A DNA stretch of 33,252 nt from Paenibacillus pasadenensis DSM 19293 (GTDB lineage Bacteria; Bacillota; Bacilli; Paenibacillales; Paenibacillaceae), in assembly GCF_000422485.1 (NCBI RefSeq), contig NZ_KE383859.1:81970-115221 (forward strand), read 5' to 3'. Of this stretch, positions 13,981 through 21,654 are shown piece after piece. The position numbers were made by a program, and so were the translations under genes. Positions within the stretch are counted from its first letter, which is position 1, and each line of letters opens with the position of its first letter. The notes under the pieces were generated by a model. The model was given only the letters and a program-made list of their open reading frames with translations, did not search any database and had not been told where the DNA came from.

Positions 13981-15108
13981 ATGAGCCGCAAAAATGGAGG
14001 CGCAAGCGCAGCCGGAAGCAGCTCCGACCGCCGCCTGCGGCGCACGCTGCTGGCGCTCGGCCTCTACGCGCGCGGGCAGCTCGCCGCAGCGGCCGTGCTG
14101 GCGCTTGCGCTCGGCGCCGGATCGGTCATCTGGTATCTGGAGCGTACCGGCATCGGCCAGAGGATGGACTGGAGCAATCTGCTCTATTTTTGGCTGCTGT
14201 CCGCCGCCGTCGGGGCGACGGCCTTCGGCATCGGCTTCCTCCGCCAGCGCAGCTATCTCGATGCCCTGCTGCGCCTGTCGGAAGCTCCCGGCTGGCGTCC
14301 GCTGCAAGGCGCGGCGACGGCGGAGCAGCGCCAGACGGCGCGCATGCTCGAAGGTCTGAGCCGCCTCGCGCAGGACCGGCTGCAGGCGCATGACCGCGAG
14401 CGGGAGCTGCATCGGCATTTTGTCTACCAGTGGGTGCATCATATGAAGACGCCGGTCTCGGTCATCGACCTGATCGCGCAGAGCCAGGCTGCCAAAGCAG
14501 GGCTCGGGCAGGACGAGCTGCGCGAGCTGACGGACAGCCTGCGCGAGGAGACGGACCGCCTGGCGCGCGGCCTGGAGCAGATGCTGCATACGGCGAGGCT
14601 GGAGGAATTCGCGCTTGATCTGCATCCCCGGCGCGTCGCGCTGCATGAGGCCGCCCGCGAGGCGGTCAACCAGCACAAGCGGCTGTTGATCGCGGCGGGC
14701 GTCTATCCGCGCATTGAGGGCGAGGCCTGGGCCGAGACCGACGGCAAGTGGGTGCTGTTCCTGCTCGTCCAGCTCGTCGGCAACGCGGTCAAGTATTCCA
14801 AGCCGAAGCCCGGCTCCAAGCGGCTCGACATCGCGATCGGCGCCGGCGAGGACGGCGCCGCCTGGATCGAGGTGGCCGACGAGGGCATCGGCATTCCGGC
14901 GCAGGACGTGCCGCGGGTGTTCGATCCTTTTTTCACCGGGGAAAACGGCAGGCGGACCGAGGAGTCGACCGGCATGGGGCTCTATCTGTGCCGTCAGGTA
15001 GCGGCCAAGCTCGGCTTGACGCTCGAGCTGCGATCGGAGGAAGGGCGGGGCACGACGGTCCGCATCGGCTTCGAAGGCCGCGCCATCCACAACCTGACAA
15101 GATTGTAA
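13981..15108 (+). CDS. Intramembrane-sensing histidine kinase, BceS-like
   Basis: A 375-residue kinase. It has only two transmembrane helices (about residues 32-53 and 64-87) joined by a loop of roughly ten residues, so it has no extracellular sensor domain. Bce-type kinases instead detect drug through their partner transporter. The dimerisation/phosphotransfer motif is FVYQWVHHMKTPVS with the phosphorylatable histidine at H153. The ATPase part has LVGNAVKYSK (N box), ADEGIGIP (G1) and STGMGLYLC (G2). AAGGAGG precedes the ATG. The gene lies 70 bases after the response regulator. Its last codons and TAA stop form part of a putative response-regulator binding site for the following ABC genes. 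Confidence 0.93.
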   Translation: MSRKNGGASAAGSSSDRRLRRTLLALGLYARGQLAAAAVLALALGAGSVIWYLERTGIGQRMDWSNLLYFWLLSAAVGATAFGIGFLRQRSYLDALLRLSEAPGWRPLQGAATAEQRQTARMLEGLSRLAQDRLQAHDRERELHRHFVYQWVHHMKTPVSVIDLIAQSQAAKAGLGQDELRELTDSLREETDRLARGLEQMLHTARLEEFALDLHPRRVALHEAAREAVNQHKRLLIAAGVYPRIEGEAWAETDGKWVLFLLVQLVGNAVKYSKPKPGSKRLDIAIGAGEDGAAWIEVADEGIGIPAQDVPRVFDPFFTGENGRRTEESTGMGLYLCRQVAAKLGLTLELRSEEGRGTTVRIGFEGRAIHNLTRL

Positions 15109-15120
15109 GCTTCCGTGTAA
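15095..15120 (+). promoter_or_regulatory. Putative BceR-type operator overlapping the kinase stop codon
   Basis: TGACA-AGAT-TGTAA at 15095-15108 matches the TNACA-N4-TGTAA pattern known for BceR-type regulators. The last three bases are the TAA stop of the kinase gene. A further TGTAA half-site follows at 15116-15120, 12 bp after the first. The site is about 46 bp upstream of a TATACT -10 (15154-15159), in a suitable place for activation of the ABC genes. Confidence 0.6.
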
Positions 15121-15153
15121 GGTCGATCGATGGGTGGCGTTCCTTGGTCCGGG

Positions 15154-15159
15154 TATACT
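15154..15159 (+). promoter_or_regulatory. Likely -10 of the Bce-type ABC transporter promoter
   Basis: TATACT lies 40 bases before the ATPase start. The -35 region (around 15131-15136, TGGGTG) is unlike the consensus, which is normal for a promoter that depends on a response regulator. Confidence 0.5.
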
Positions 15160-15198
15160 GGAGTCATTCGATAGACGAAACCGGGAGGACGACATCGC

Positions 15199-15975
15199 AT
15201 GGACGTATTGGAAGTAAAAGCGTTAGGCAAAATCTACAGCACCAAAGGAGAGGTCAGCTACAAGGCGCTTGACGGCATCGACATGACCGTGCAGACGGGC
15301 GAGTTCGTCGGCGTCATGGGCCCGTCGGGCAGCGGCAAGACGACGCTGCTCAACCTGCTCGCGACAATCGACAAGCCGACCTCGGGCAGCATCTCGGTGC
15401 GCGGCATCGACCCGTCGGGGCTGAGCGACCGCAAGCTGGCGCTGTTCCGGCGCCGGGAGCTCGGCTTCGTGTTCCAGGACTTCAACCTGCTGGACACGCT
15501 CAGCCTCAAGGAGAACATCGCGCTGCCGCTCGTGCTCGAGGGCAAGTCGCCGGCGCAGATCGAGCGGGCGCTGCAGCCGGTGGCGTCGCTGCTCGGCATC
15601 GCCGCCATCCTCGAAAAGCGGCCGTACGAGGTGTCCGGCGGCCAGAAGCAGCGCGCCGCGATCGCGCGGGCGATCATTCACGAGCCGTCGCTGCTGCTCG
15701 CCGACGAGCTGACGGGCAACCTCGACTCCAAGGCGGCCAAGGACGTCATGGAGTCGCTCAAGGATCTCAACGAGCGGCTCGGCGCGACGGTGCTGATGGT
15801 GACGCATGATCCGTTCAGCGCGAGCTACTGCAAGCGGATCATGTTCATCAAGGACGGACGGTTCTTCTCGGAGATCCGCCGCGGAGACAATCGCCAGGCG
15901 TTTTTCCAGCAGATTCTGGATTCGCTGAGCGTGCTGGGAGGGAATTTCGATGACGTTCCGTTCGCTCGCGCTTAA
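15199..15975 (+). CDS. Bce-type ABC transporter ATPase
   Basis: A 258-residue ATPase of the MacB/BceA class. Visible are Walker A GPSGSGKTT (41-49), the Q-loop in VFQDFNLL (near 92), signature SGGQKQR (146-152), Walker B LLLADE (165-170) and the H-loop in MVTHD (near 200). The residue after the catalytic Glu is Leu (ADELTGNLD) instead of the usual Pro, a rare but probably tolerated change. GGGAGG precedes the ATG. The gene overlaps the permease gene by 26 bases. With the permease it should form a transporter that both confers resistance to cell-wall-active peptides (bacitracin-like, lipid II-targeting) and signals to the kinase. Confidence 0.95.
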   Translation: MDVLEVKALGKIYSTKGEVSYKALDGIDMTVQTGEFVGVMGPSGSGKTTLLNLLATIDKPTSGSISVRGIDPSGLSDRKLALFRRRELGFVFQDFNLLDTLSLKENIALPLVLEGKSPAQIERALQPVASLLGIAAILEKRPYEVSGGQKQRAAIARAIIHEPSLLLADELTGNLDSKAAKDVMESLKDLNERLGATVLMVTHDPFSASYCKRIMFIKDGRFFSEIRRGDNRQAFFQQILDSLSVLGGNFDDVPFARA

Positions 15976-17887
15976 CAATATCCGCGGCAATTGGCGTTCG
16001 TACGCGGCCTTTTTCCTCAGCAGCGTCTTCTCCGTCCTCATCTTTTATCTGTACGCCTCGTTCGTGCTGCATCCCGATGTCGTGAACGGCAAGATCGAGC
16101 AGGCGCAAGGGGTGAAGAAAATGATGGAGGTCTGCATGTACCTTATCCTCATTTTCTCGTTCTTCTTCGTCCTCTACTCCAGCTCGGCGTTCGTCAAGAC
16201 GCGCAAGAAGGAGTTCGGCCTGCTGACGCTGTTCGGCACGACGCGCGGCCAGCTGCGCAAGATGGTCGTGTACGAAAGCCTCGCCGTCGCCGCATTGTCG
16301 ATCGCGGCAGGCCTCGGCCTCGGCATCCTGCTGAGCAAGCTGTTTATCCTGACGCTCGGCGTGCTGATCGGCACCGACGTGCCGATCCGCTTCCTCGTGC
16401 CGGGCCGGGCCGTGCTGCTGACGGCAGGCGGCTTCCTGCTGCTGTTCTTCGTCATCTCGCTGCTGAGCGCGCTGCGCGTCGGGCGGTCGGAGATCATCGA
16501 CCTGCTGGGCGAGGGACGGCGCCCGAAGCGGCCGCCGGCCTTTTCGCCGGGGCTGTCGGCGCTCGCCGCGCTCTCGCTCGGCGCCGGCTACGCCATGGCG
16601 GCGATGACGACGGTGCAGACGTTCATGATGCTGGCGCTGCCGATCATCGGATTCACGGTGCTCGGGACGTATTTCCTCTACACGCAGCTGAGCGTAGCCG
16701 TCATCCGCCTGCTGCAGCGGCGCAAAAGCTTCTACTATAAGGGCACCAATCTGCTGTCCATCTCGCAGCTGGCGTTCCGCATCAAGGACAATGCCCGCAT
16801 CCTGTTCGTCGTGACGGTGCTGGGCGCGATCGTCATGAGCGCGGCCAGTACGGTGTATGTATTCCAAAAGCTGCAGCGCGACCAAATTCTCGAGCATACG
16901 CCGTATACGGTCGGATATGTGGAGCAGGGTCCGGGCCATTCGGTCATGGACCCGGATCAGGCGGCCGCGCTGCTGGAGCAGGACGGCGGCTCCGTAACCG
17001 AGCGCTCCGAGGTGAAGGGACTGCATGCGAGCGGTCTGGTCGGAGCCGTGTTCCGCGACGACCGTCCGGGCGACGCGATGGTCGTCGCGCTCAGCGACTA
17101 CAATCGCGAGGCCGAGCGGGTCGGCTTGCCGAAGCGGAGCCTGGACGGCGACGCCGGCTTTCTCGTCGAGCCCTTCCGCAGCATGCAGGAGAAGGGCAAG
17201 CCCGAGGGCGAGCTGCTTGGACGGATCGGCGACGAGCCGCTGCGGCTGAAGCTGGACGAGTCCGCGTACGGCGCCGCGCTGAGCCCGATCGCCCAGGCGT
17301 CCTGGCTGCTCGTCGTGTCCGATCGGCAGATGGAGCGGTGGACCGCCGCGGCTCCGGCCTCCGCCAAGCTGGCGTTCTACGGCTTCGAGCTGGCCGATTG
17401 GGAGCATCGCCTGGCCGATGTGAAGCGCTTCGACGAGGCGCTGACGCCGGCAGCCAAGGAGCAGGCGCAGACGTACCGCGTCTCCAGCTATATCGAGATG
17501 CGGCAGTCGATCGGCCTGACCGTATTCATCGGCCTGTTCATCAGCGTGCTGTTCTTCATCGCCTCGGGGAGCCTGCTGTACTTCAAGCTGTTCACCGAGC
17601 TGCAGGAGGACCGCAGCCAGTTCCGCGCCTTGAACCGGATCGGCCTGACGTCCGGCGAGCTGCGCCGCACGGTCGGCGTGCAGGTGGGGCTGCTCTACCT
17701 CGTGCCGTGCCTCGTCGGCATCGTGCACAGCCTGTTTGCGATGCAAGCGCTCGGCACGCTGATCGGGCGGCCGGTATGGATGTACGGCCTCGTCGTCATG
17801 GGCGTCTATATTTTGATGCAGGCGGCCTATTGCCTGATCTCCTGGACGACGTACACCCGCAGCATCGTACGGGATTCCCGGGTCTGA
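15950..17887 (+). CDS. Bce-type ABC transporter permease
   Basis: A 645-residue permease of the BceB/FtsX-like class with ten predicted transmembrane helices. There are hydrophobic segments at about residues 18-36, 60-77, 108-130, 150-175, 200-215, 225-245, and 283-305. A large extracellular domain of about 200 residues then follows, to roughly 515, before the last three helices (about 523-545, 575-600, 610-630). This domain between helices 7 and 8 is the hallmark of BceB-type proteins and determines peptide specificity. The start overlaps the ATPase gene. The specific drug cannot be predicted. It is followed by a long perfect bidirectional terminator. Confidence 0.93.
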   Translation: MTFRSLALNNIRGNWRSYAAFFLSSVFSVLIFYLYASFVLHPDVVNGKIEQAQGVKKMMEVCMYLILIFSFFFVLYSSSAFVKTRKKEFGLLTLFGTTRGQLRKMVVYESLAVAALSIAAGLGLGILLSKLFILTLGVLIGTDVPIRFLVPGRAVLLTAGGFLLLFFVISLLSALRVGRSEIIDLLGEGRRPKRPPAFSPGLSALAALSLGAGYAMAAMTTVQTFMMLALPIIGFTVLGTYFLYTQLSVAVIRLLQRRKSFYYKGTNLLSISQLAFRIKDNARILFVVTVLGAIVMSAASTVYVFQKLQRDQILEHTPYTVGYVEQGPGHSVMDPDQAAALLEQDGGSVTERSEVKGLHASGLVGAVFRDDRPGDAMVVALSDYNREAERVGLPKRSLDGDAGFLVEPFRSMQEKGKPEGELLGRIGDEPLRLKLDESAYGAALSPIAQASWLLVVSDRQMERWTAAAPASAKLAFYGFELADWEHRLADVKRFDEALTPAAKEQAQTYRVSSYIEMRQSIGLTVFIGLFISVLFFIASGSLLYFKLFTELQEDRSQFRALNRIGLTSGELRRTVGVQVGLLYLVPCLVGIVHSLFAMQALGTLIGRPVWMYGLVVMGVYILMQAAYCLISWTTYTRSIVRDSRV

Positions 17888-17953
17888 CGGGCGACTTAAA
17901 AATCGGCCGGAGCCCCTGCCCGCGGCGCGGGCGCGGCGGATGAATCTCCAGTC

Positions 17954-17994
17954 AAAAAAGCTCCTTTCGGAACCCGGTTCCGAAAGGAGCTTTT
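17954..17994. terminator. Long perfect bidirectional terminator after the Bce-type module
   Basis: AAAAGCTCCTTTCGGAACC (17956-17974) and its exact complement (17976-17994) flank a single C. The stem ends in TTTT on the plus strand and in a run of six T on the minus strand, so it serves both the permease gene and the convergent membrane-protein gene at 18027-18539. Confidence 0.92.
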
Positions 17995-18026
17995 GGTCGT
18001 GCCGGCTCGCTGGCGTCAAGCCTCGA

Positions 18027-18539
18027 TCAGTCTTCGCGCCGCTTGCGAGAGAGCAGCAGGAACGAGCCGCCGAGGATGAGGACCAGCGCAGCATACGGAT
18101 AATAGCTGTCCAGGCTGGCGGTCAGCGCGCTGATGGAAAAGACGGCGCCGAACAGCAGGCTCAGCACGATCAGGATGTTGATCGGAATGAGCAGCCACCG
18201 GTTGCGTCCGCCGAACCAGTAGAGCTCCCAGAGGCCGAGCGCGACGGCCAGGATGAAGCCGGGCCAGATCGAGCCCCAGTTGTCCAGCAGCATGGCGAAC
18301 TGGCTGACAAGGCCGGCGCCGAGCAGGATCCCGCCGGGGACGAGCAGGCCGACCCCTCTGCGATTGAGCATGGAGAAGTACATCCAGTGGAAGAAGATGC
18401 CGAGCGGAATGACGAACAAGCTTGGCCAGAAGTGGCCGAAAATTTGCGCGGGCCCGATCCGGGCTCCCTGCTGGAGCATGAGATAGGCTCCGAGCAGGAC
18501 GAGGACGGCGCCGAGCACGGCCTTGGCATGACGATTCAT
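18027..18539 (-). CDS. Multi-pass membrane protein, possibly LiaF-TM/DUF5668-like
   Basis: A 170-residue, very hydrophobic protein with about six transmembrane segments, in short paired repeats of the type GAVLVLLGAYLML...FWPSLFVIPLGIFF. This resembles LiaI/LiaF transmembrane-domain (DUF5668-like) proteins of Firmicutes; the match is by pattern and is not certain. It ends in a basic tail, LSRKRRED. The ATG at 18539 is preceded by AAAGGTGG. It is convergent with the Bce-type module and shares its terminator. A link with cell-envelope stress is possible from family resemblance and position but is not shown by the sequence. Confidence 0.75.
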   Translation of the reverse strand: MNRHAKAVLGAVLVLLGAYLMLQQGARIGPAQIFGHFWPSLFVIPLGIFFHWMYFSMLNRRGVGLLVPGGILLGAGLVSQFAMLLDNWGSIWPGFILAVALGLWELYWFGGRNRWLLIPINILIVLSLLFGAVFSISALTASLDSYYPYAALVLILGGSFLLLSRKRRED

Positions 18540-18773
18540 GGGAGATCCACCTTTCCTGATCCGATTCTTCGATGCCTCTACTTTATCAGCCCCTGCGGCA
18601 TTTGTCCTCCATCCCGAGACGGAGCTCCTCCGGACGATAGGCCGAGACCGTTGAAGGACGATCGCCTGATCGCATTCGCAGGGAAACAGGGCGGTTCGGC
18701 CGCGGACAATCATCCAAGAGAACGGACGCCCGAAAGCATAGAATAGAGTAGAAGAAGAAAGGAGATCAAGAGG

Positions 18774-19634
18774 ATGAACGAAGAGATTCGCTTGGAGGCG
18801 GCGCCTGCTCCCGAAGCCGCCGCCGCGCTCCCCGCTCCCGCCGAGCCGGTCCCTGCCGCCGCGGCCGAGCCGCTGCCGGCGCATGCCCCTGCCGAGGAAG
18901 GGGCGGCAGACGCCGAGGAAGAGCTCGCCTATGTGCAGAAGGTGCTGTCCAAGCCGTTTCCGAAAGGAGGCGCGAGCGGACGGATGCTGGCTAGCAAATG
19001 GGCGAAGACAGCCGCGCTGCTCGGCCATCCGTCGATCGCGCCGCATATTCCGCCGACCCGCCTCTATTCCGAAGCGGCGCTGAAAAGCATGCTCGACCAG
19101 CATGGGATGGTCGTCATCAAGCCGGTGCGCGGCACCGGAGGGCTCGGCGTCATCAAAATCAGCCGCGTGGACGGCGGCTACAGCTATTCGTCCGGCTCCA
19201 GCACGAAGCGGGCTTCGTCGATCGGCTCGCTGCATCTGGCGCTGAAGCCGCTGCAGAAGGGACGCTCCTACCTGATCCAGAAGGGCATCCATCTGGCGAC
19301 GGTCGGCGGCCGTCCGATCGATTACCGCGTCAAGTACGTCAAGAACGGAGCCCGCTGGGAAATCCGCTCGATGGTCGGCCGCGTCGCCCGCTCGGGGCTG
19401 TTCGTCACGAATCTGTGCCGGGGCGGCAGTCAGCTGACGGCGTCGCAAGGCATCGGCCGCTCGCTGCCGGGAGCGAGCATCCGCGGCAAGAAGCAGGAAA
19501 TGAGGAGGCTGACGCGGCTGTCGGCGGCGGTGCTGGAGTCCAAGTTCCCGGGCATCGGGCAGCTCGGCTTCGACTATGGTCTGGACCGGAGCGGCAAGAT
19601 CTGGATTTTTGAAGTGAATACCCGTCCGAAGTAA
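18774..19634 (+). CDS. YheC/YheD-like ATP-grasp protein with Ala/Pro/Glu-rich N-terminus
   Basis: A 286-residue protein. Residues 1-50 are low complexity (Ala, Pro, Glu). Residues about 60-286 resemble the YheC/YheD ATP-grasp family, known from spore-formers. Visible are MVVIKPVRGTGGLGVIKI (nucleotide-binding loop, residues 112-130), DYRVKYVKNG near residue 183, the GSQLTASQG loop, and the Mg-binding end GFDYGLDRSGKIWIFEVNTRPK, with D, E and N in the usual order. AAAGGAG lies 9 bases before the ATG. It is a single gene. YheC/D are described as spore-coat-associated in Bacillus; no substrate is known to me. The Ala/Pro-rich N-terminus may be a flexible tether. Confidence 0.85.
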   Translation: MNEEIRLEAAPAPEAAAALPAPAEPVPAAAAEPLPAHAPAEEGAADAEEELAYVQKVLSKPFPKGGASGRMLASKWAKTAALLGHPSIAPHIPPTRLYSEAALKSMLDQHGMVVIKPVRGTGGLGVIKISRVDGGYSYSSGSSTKRASSIGSLHLALKPLQKGRSYLIQKGIHLATVGGRPIDYRVKYVKNGARWEIRSMVGRVARSGLFVTNLCRGGSQLTASQGIGRSLPGASIRGKKQEMRRLTRLSAAVLESKFPGIGQLGFDYGLDRSGKIWIFEVNTRPK

Positions 19635-19687
19635 TCAAGGAAGAAATATCCATAAAACTTATTTATCGCTATTTCCGCGTATTCAGC

Positions 19688-19786
19688 TGTGTATAACTCT
19701 ATCCACATCCTTCCCCTGATTTTTCCTCGGAATTCCCGTTCTACTCACATATTGTGCACATCTTGTCCACGAGAGACTGTGGATAT
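19688..19786. promoter_or_regulatory. Cluster of DnaA boxes upstream of sda
   Basis: Against the consensus TTATNCACA: 19688-19696 is a perfect box on the minus strand (TTATACACA); 19699-19707 is CTATCCACA; 19752-19760 is TTGTGCACA; 19763-19771 is TTGTCCACG; and 19778-19786 is ATATCCACA on the minus strand. That gives one perfect, three one-mismatch and one two-mismatch sites within 99 bases, immediately upstream of the sda promoter. In B. subtilis, sda is known to be activated by DnaA through boxes in this position. Confidence 0.85.
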
Positions 19787-19794
19787 TCGAACGC

Positions 19795-19824
19795 TTGTTC
19801 CTCGATTTCCGCTCATGCTAAGAT
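19795..19824 (+). promoter_or_regulatory. Promoter of sda
   Basis: TTGTTC (19795-19800) and TAAGAT (19819-19824) are 18 bp apart, and TGC directly before the -10 makes it an extended -10. It lies 41 bases before the start codon and just downstream of the DnaA boxes. Confidence 0.65.
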
Positions 19825-19865
19825 TGGGAAGCACATCCAATCCGCAGCGGAAGGAGGCTGGTAAG

Positions 19866-20009
19866 ATGGAGCTGTTGTCTGACGAATTGCTGATCGAAAC
19901 CTACTTCAGCGCGGTTCAATTCAATCTGGACATGGAGTTCATCAAGCTGCTCGCAAGCGAGATCAAGCGCAGACAACTGAACCCGGAAATGATTCGACTA
20001 GGAGCCTGA
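19866..20009 (+). CDS. sda: Sporulation histidine kinase inhibitor Sda
   Basis: A 47-residue protein, of normal Sda length. [19 protein letters not shown] at residues 4-22 and [14 protein letters not shown] at 25-38 match the helical hairpin of Sda, which binds sporulation kinases (KinA, KinB) and blocks phosphate entry into the phosphorelay when replication is under way or stalled. AAGGAGG lies 8 bases before the ATG. The longer frame beginning at 19689 is not the gene, because it would run through the DnaA boxes and the promoter. The gene is monocistronic. Confidence 0.95.
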   Translation: MELLSDELLIETYFSAVQFNLDMEFIKLLASEIKRRQLNPEMIRLGA

Positions 20010-20035
20010 AGCCCGAACGTGACGCCTGACAAAGA

Positions 20036-20061
20036 GGCCGCTACGGAGCAGCCGTAGGGCC
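20036..20061. terminator. Possible terminator between sda and the zinc-ribbon gene
   Basis: GGCC-G-CTACGG pairs with CCGTAG-GGCC around AGCAG, an imperfect stem with one bulge. No T-run follows on the plus strand; on the minus strand TCTTTG follows. Convergent genes end on both sides. Confidence 0.45.
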
Positions 20062-20074
20062 AGCCGGAACCGCC

Positions 20075-20323
20075 CTACCCCAGCGTAAGCGGAACGCCGG
20101 CATCGCTGCTGTGCGAACAGACGGTACAATACAGCCTGTGCATGCAAACCGGTACCACCTGCCGCTCTTTTTCGGGAGCGAGCATCGACACGGCCGCGGC
20201 CGGCCCGTAAGGTGCGTACGGACCCGCCAGATCCTGTTCGGGGCCGCAGTCGAGCAGCGGCTCCAGGCAGCGAGGGCAGTCCGCCTCAAGCAGTCGAATG
20301 CCATTGCATACGGGACACATCAT
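20075..20323 (-). CDS. Small zinc-ribbon-like protein of unknown function
   Basis: An 82-residue protein with two CxxC pairs near the start (CPVC at 3-6 and CPRC at about 17-20), and a third cluster near the middle (VCMHRLYCTVCSH). This fits one or two structural zinc sites. The ATG at 20323 is chosen because GGGAGG (minus strand) lies 11 bases upstream; a second ATG follows directly. That ribosome binding site lies inside the hairpin that also ends the upstream FNR gene. I do not recognise a named family. Confidence 0.65.
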   Translation of the reverse strand: MMCPVCNGIRLLEADCPRCLEPLLDCGPEQDLAGPYAPYGPAAAVSMLAPEKERQVVPVCMHRLYCTVCSHSSDAGVPLTLG

Positions 20324-20324
20324 G

Positions 20325-20370
20325 AAAAGGGCATCCTCCCTCGGCATTGAAGTCGAGGTGTAGGATGCCC
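20325..20370 (-). terminator. Hairpin after the FNR gene that also covers the next ribosome binding site
   Basis: On the minus strand GGGCATCCT (20362-20370 complement) pairs perfectly with AGGATGCCC (20329-20337 complement), with an inner CTCG/CGAG pairing, followed by TTTT. It reads as an intrinsic terminator for the gene at 20456-21451. The GGGAGG ribosome binding site of the zinc-ribbon gene (20335-20340) falls in its second half. Confidence 0.75.
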
Positions 20371-20455
20371 TTTGGCCGCTTCAGCTAGTCGAATCCGTCC
20401 GGCGGCGGCGCTCCGGAGCTCGGGGCTCCGGGCGAAAAAGCGGGGAAATCCGCGG

Positions 20456-21451
20456 CTACAGCTTGAGGTTGCTGCTGTGGCCGGGAGACAGCTTGGCGGT
20501 CGGATCGAGATACACCTTGGCGTTGTTGATCGCCGTCGGCGCCTCGCCGAAGCCGACGGCGATCAGCTTGAGCTTGCCGGGATAGGTCGTAATGTCTCCT
20601 GCGGCGAAGATGCCGGGGATCGACGTTTCCATGCGGGTGTCGACGACGATGCTGCCTCCTTCGATAGCGAGGCCCCACTCCGCGATCGGGCCGAGCGAGG
20701 AGACGAAGCCGAAGTTGACGATGACGTCGTCGACGTCCAGCGTCTGTTCCTCGCCGGTCTTGGCGTGGGCGAGCGTGACCTTCTCGACGTACACCTCGCC
20801 CTCCAGCCGCGCGATCTCCATCGGCACGAGCACCTCTACGCTCGACGCCCGCAGCTTCTCGACGCTATGCTCATGGGCCCGGAACTTGTCGCGGCGGTGG
20901 ATGAGCGTCACGCTCTCCGCGATCGGCTCCAGCATGAGCGCCCAGTCGACGGCGGAATCTCCGCCGCCGCTGATGAGCACCTTGCGGCCCTTGAACTGCA
21001 GCAGGTCGGTGACGAAATAATGGAGGCCCCGGCTCTCGTAGGCCGCCGCCTCCGGCAGCTCCAGCCGGCGCGGCTCGAACGCGCCGACGCCCGCCGTAAT
21101 GATGACCGCGCGGGCGAGATGCGCGCCCTTGTCGGTGCGGAGCTCGAATTCCCGCTCGCCGTGCTTGATCAGAGCGGTCACCTTTTCCTCCAGGCAGATC
21201 TCCGGATTGAAATGGTCCATCTGCCGCCGCAGCGAGTCGACGAGCTCCTGCGCCGTCACCTTGGGAAAGCCGGCGACGTCGTAGATGTACTTCTCGGGAT
21301 AAAGGGCGGCGAGCTGTCCGCCGAGCTGCGGCATGCTCTCGATCAGCTTCACGGAAGCCTGCCTCATGCCGCCGTAGAAGGCGGCGAACATGCCTGCGGG
21401 TCCTCCGCCGATGATCGCGATGTCGACCGGCTCCACTTTCACGTCTGTCAT
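20456..21451 (-). CDS. Ferredoxin/flavodoxin-NADP+ reductase, thioredoxin-reductase-like (YumC type)
   Basis: A 331-residue FAD enzyme of the bacterial type-2 FNR group, related to thioredoxin reductase but without the CxxC pair. FAD binding is at [18 protein letters not shown] (residues 13-30), NADPH binding at [12 protein letters not shown] near residue 160, and [21 protein letters not shown] near residue 285 closes the FAD site. [21 protein letters not shown] is characteristic of YumC-type FNR. The enzyme moves electrons between NADPH and ferredoxin or flavodoxin. GGAGG precedes the ATG. It is divergent from an NDH-2 gene, as yumC lies near yumB in Bacillus. Confidence 0.93.
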   Translation of the reverse strand: MTDVKVEPVDIAIIGGGPAGMFAAFYGGMRQASVKLIESMPQLGGQLAALYPEKYIYDVAGFPKVTAQELVDSLRRQMDHFNPEICLEEKVTALIKHGEREFELRTDKGAHLARAVIITAGVGAFEPRRLELPEAAAYESRGLHYFVTDLLQFKGRKVLISGGGDSAVDWALMLEPIAESVTLIHRRDKFRAHEHSVEKLRASSVEVLVPMEIARLEGEVYVEKVTLAHAKTGEEQTLDVDDVIVNFGFVSSLGPIAEWGLAIEGGSIVVDTRMETSIPGIFAAGDITTYPGKLKLIAVGFGEAPTAINNAKVYLDPTAKLSPGHSSNLKL

Positions 21452-21487
21452 TGCCTCGCACCTCCAGATCGTGTTCCTTTCCCTTCC

Positions 21488-21493
21488 ATTATA
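21488..21493 (-). promoter_or_regulatory. Likely -10 of the FNR gene promoter
   Basis: A perfect TATAAT on the minus strand lies 36 bases before the FNR start. The -35 (near TTCTAC, 17 bp upstream) is weak. Confidence 0.45.
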
Positions 21494-21573
21494 CGTCTCG
21501 GGAGCGCGCGTAGAAAGCGCGCCTTCCTTGCGGCCTTTGTACGTTCTTCTAATATTTTTCGTAGGAATTCACC

Positions 21574-21603
21574 TTGAAGTGGCTCTTGCGGATTTGTTAT
21601 CAT
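21574..21603 (+). promoter_or_regulatory. Possible promoter of the NDH-2 gene
   Basis: TTGAAG (21574-21579) and TATCAT (21598-21603) are 18 bp apart, 51 bases before the start codon. Confidence 0.45.
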
Positions 21604-21654
21604 GGCTTGAGTATAAATAAAGGGATTAGAGATGGATGGGAAGGGACGCACCAT

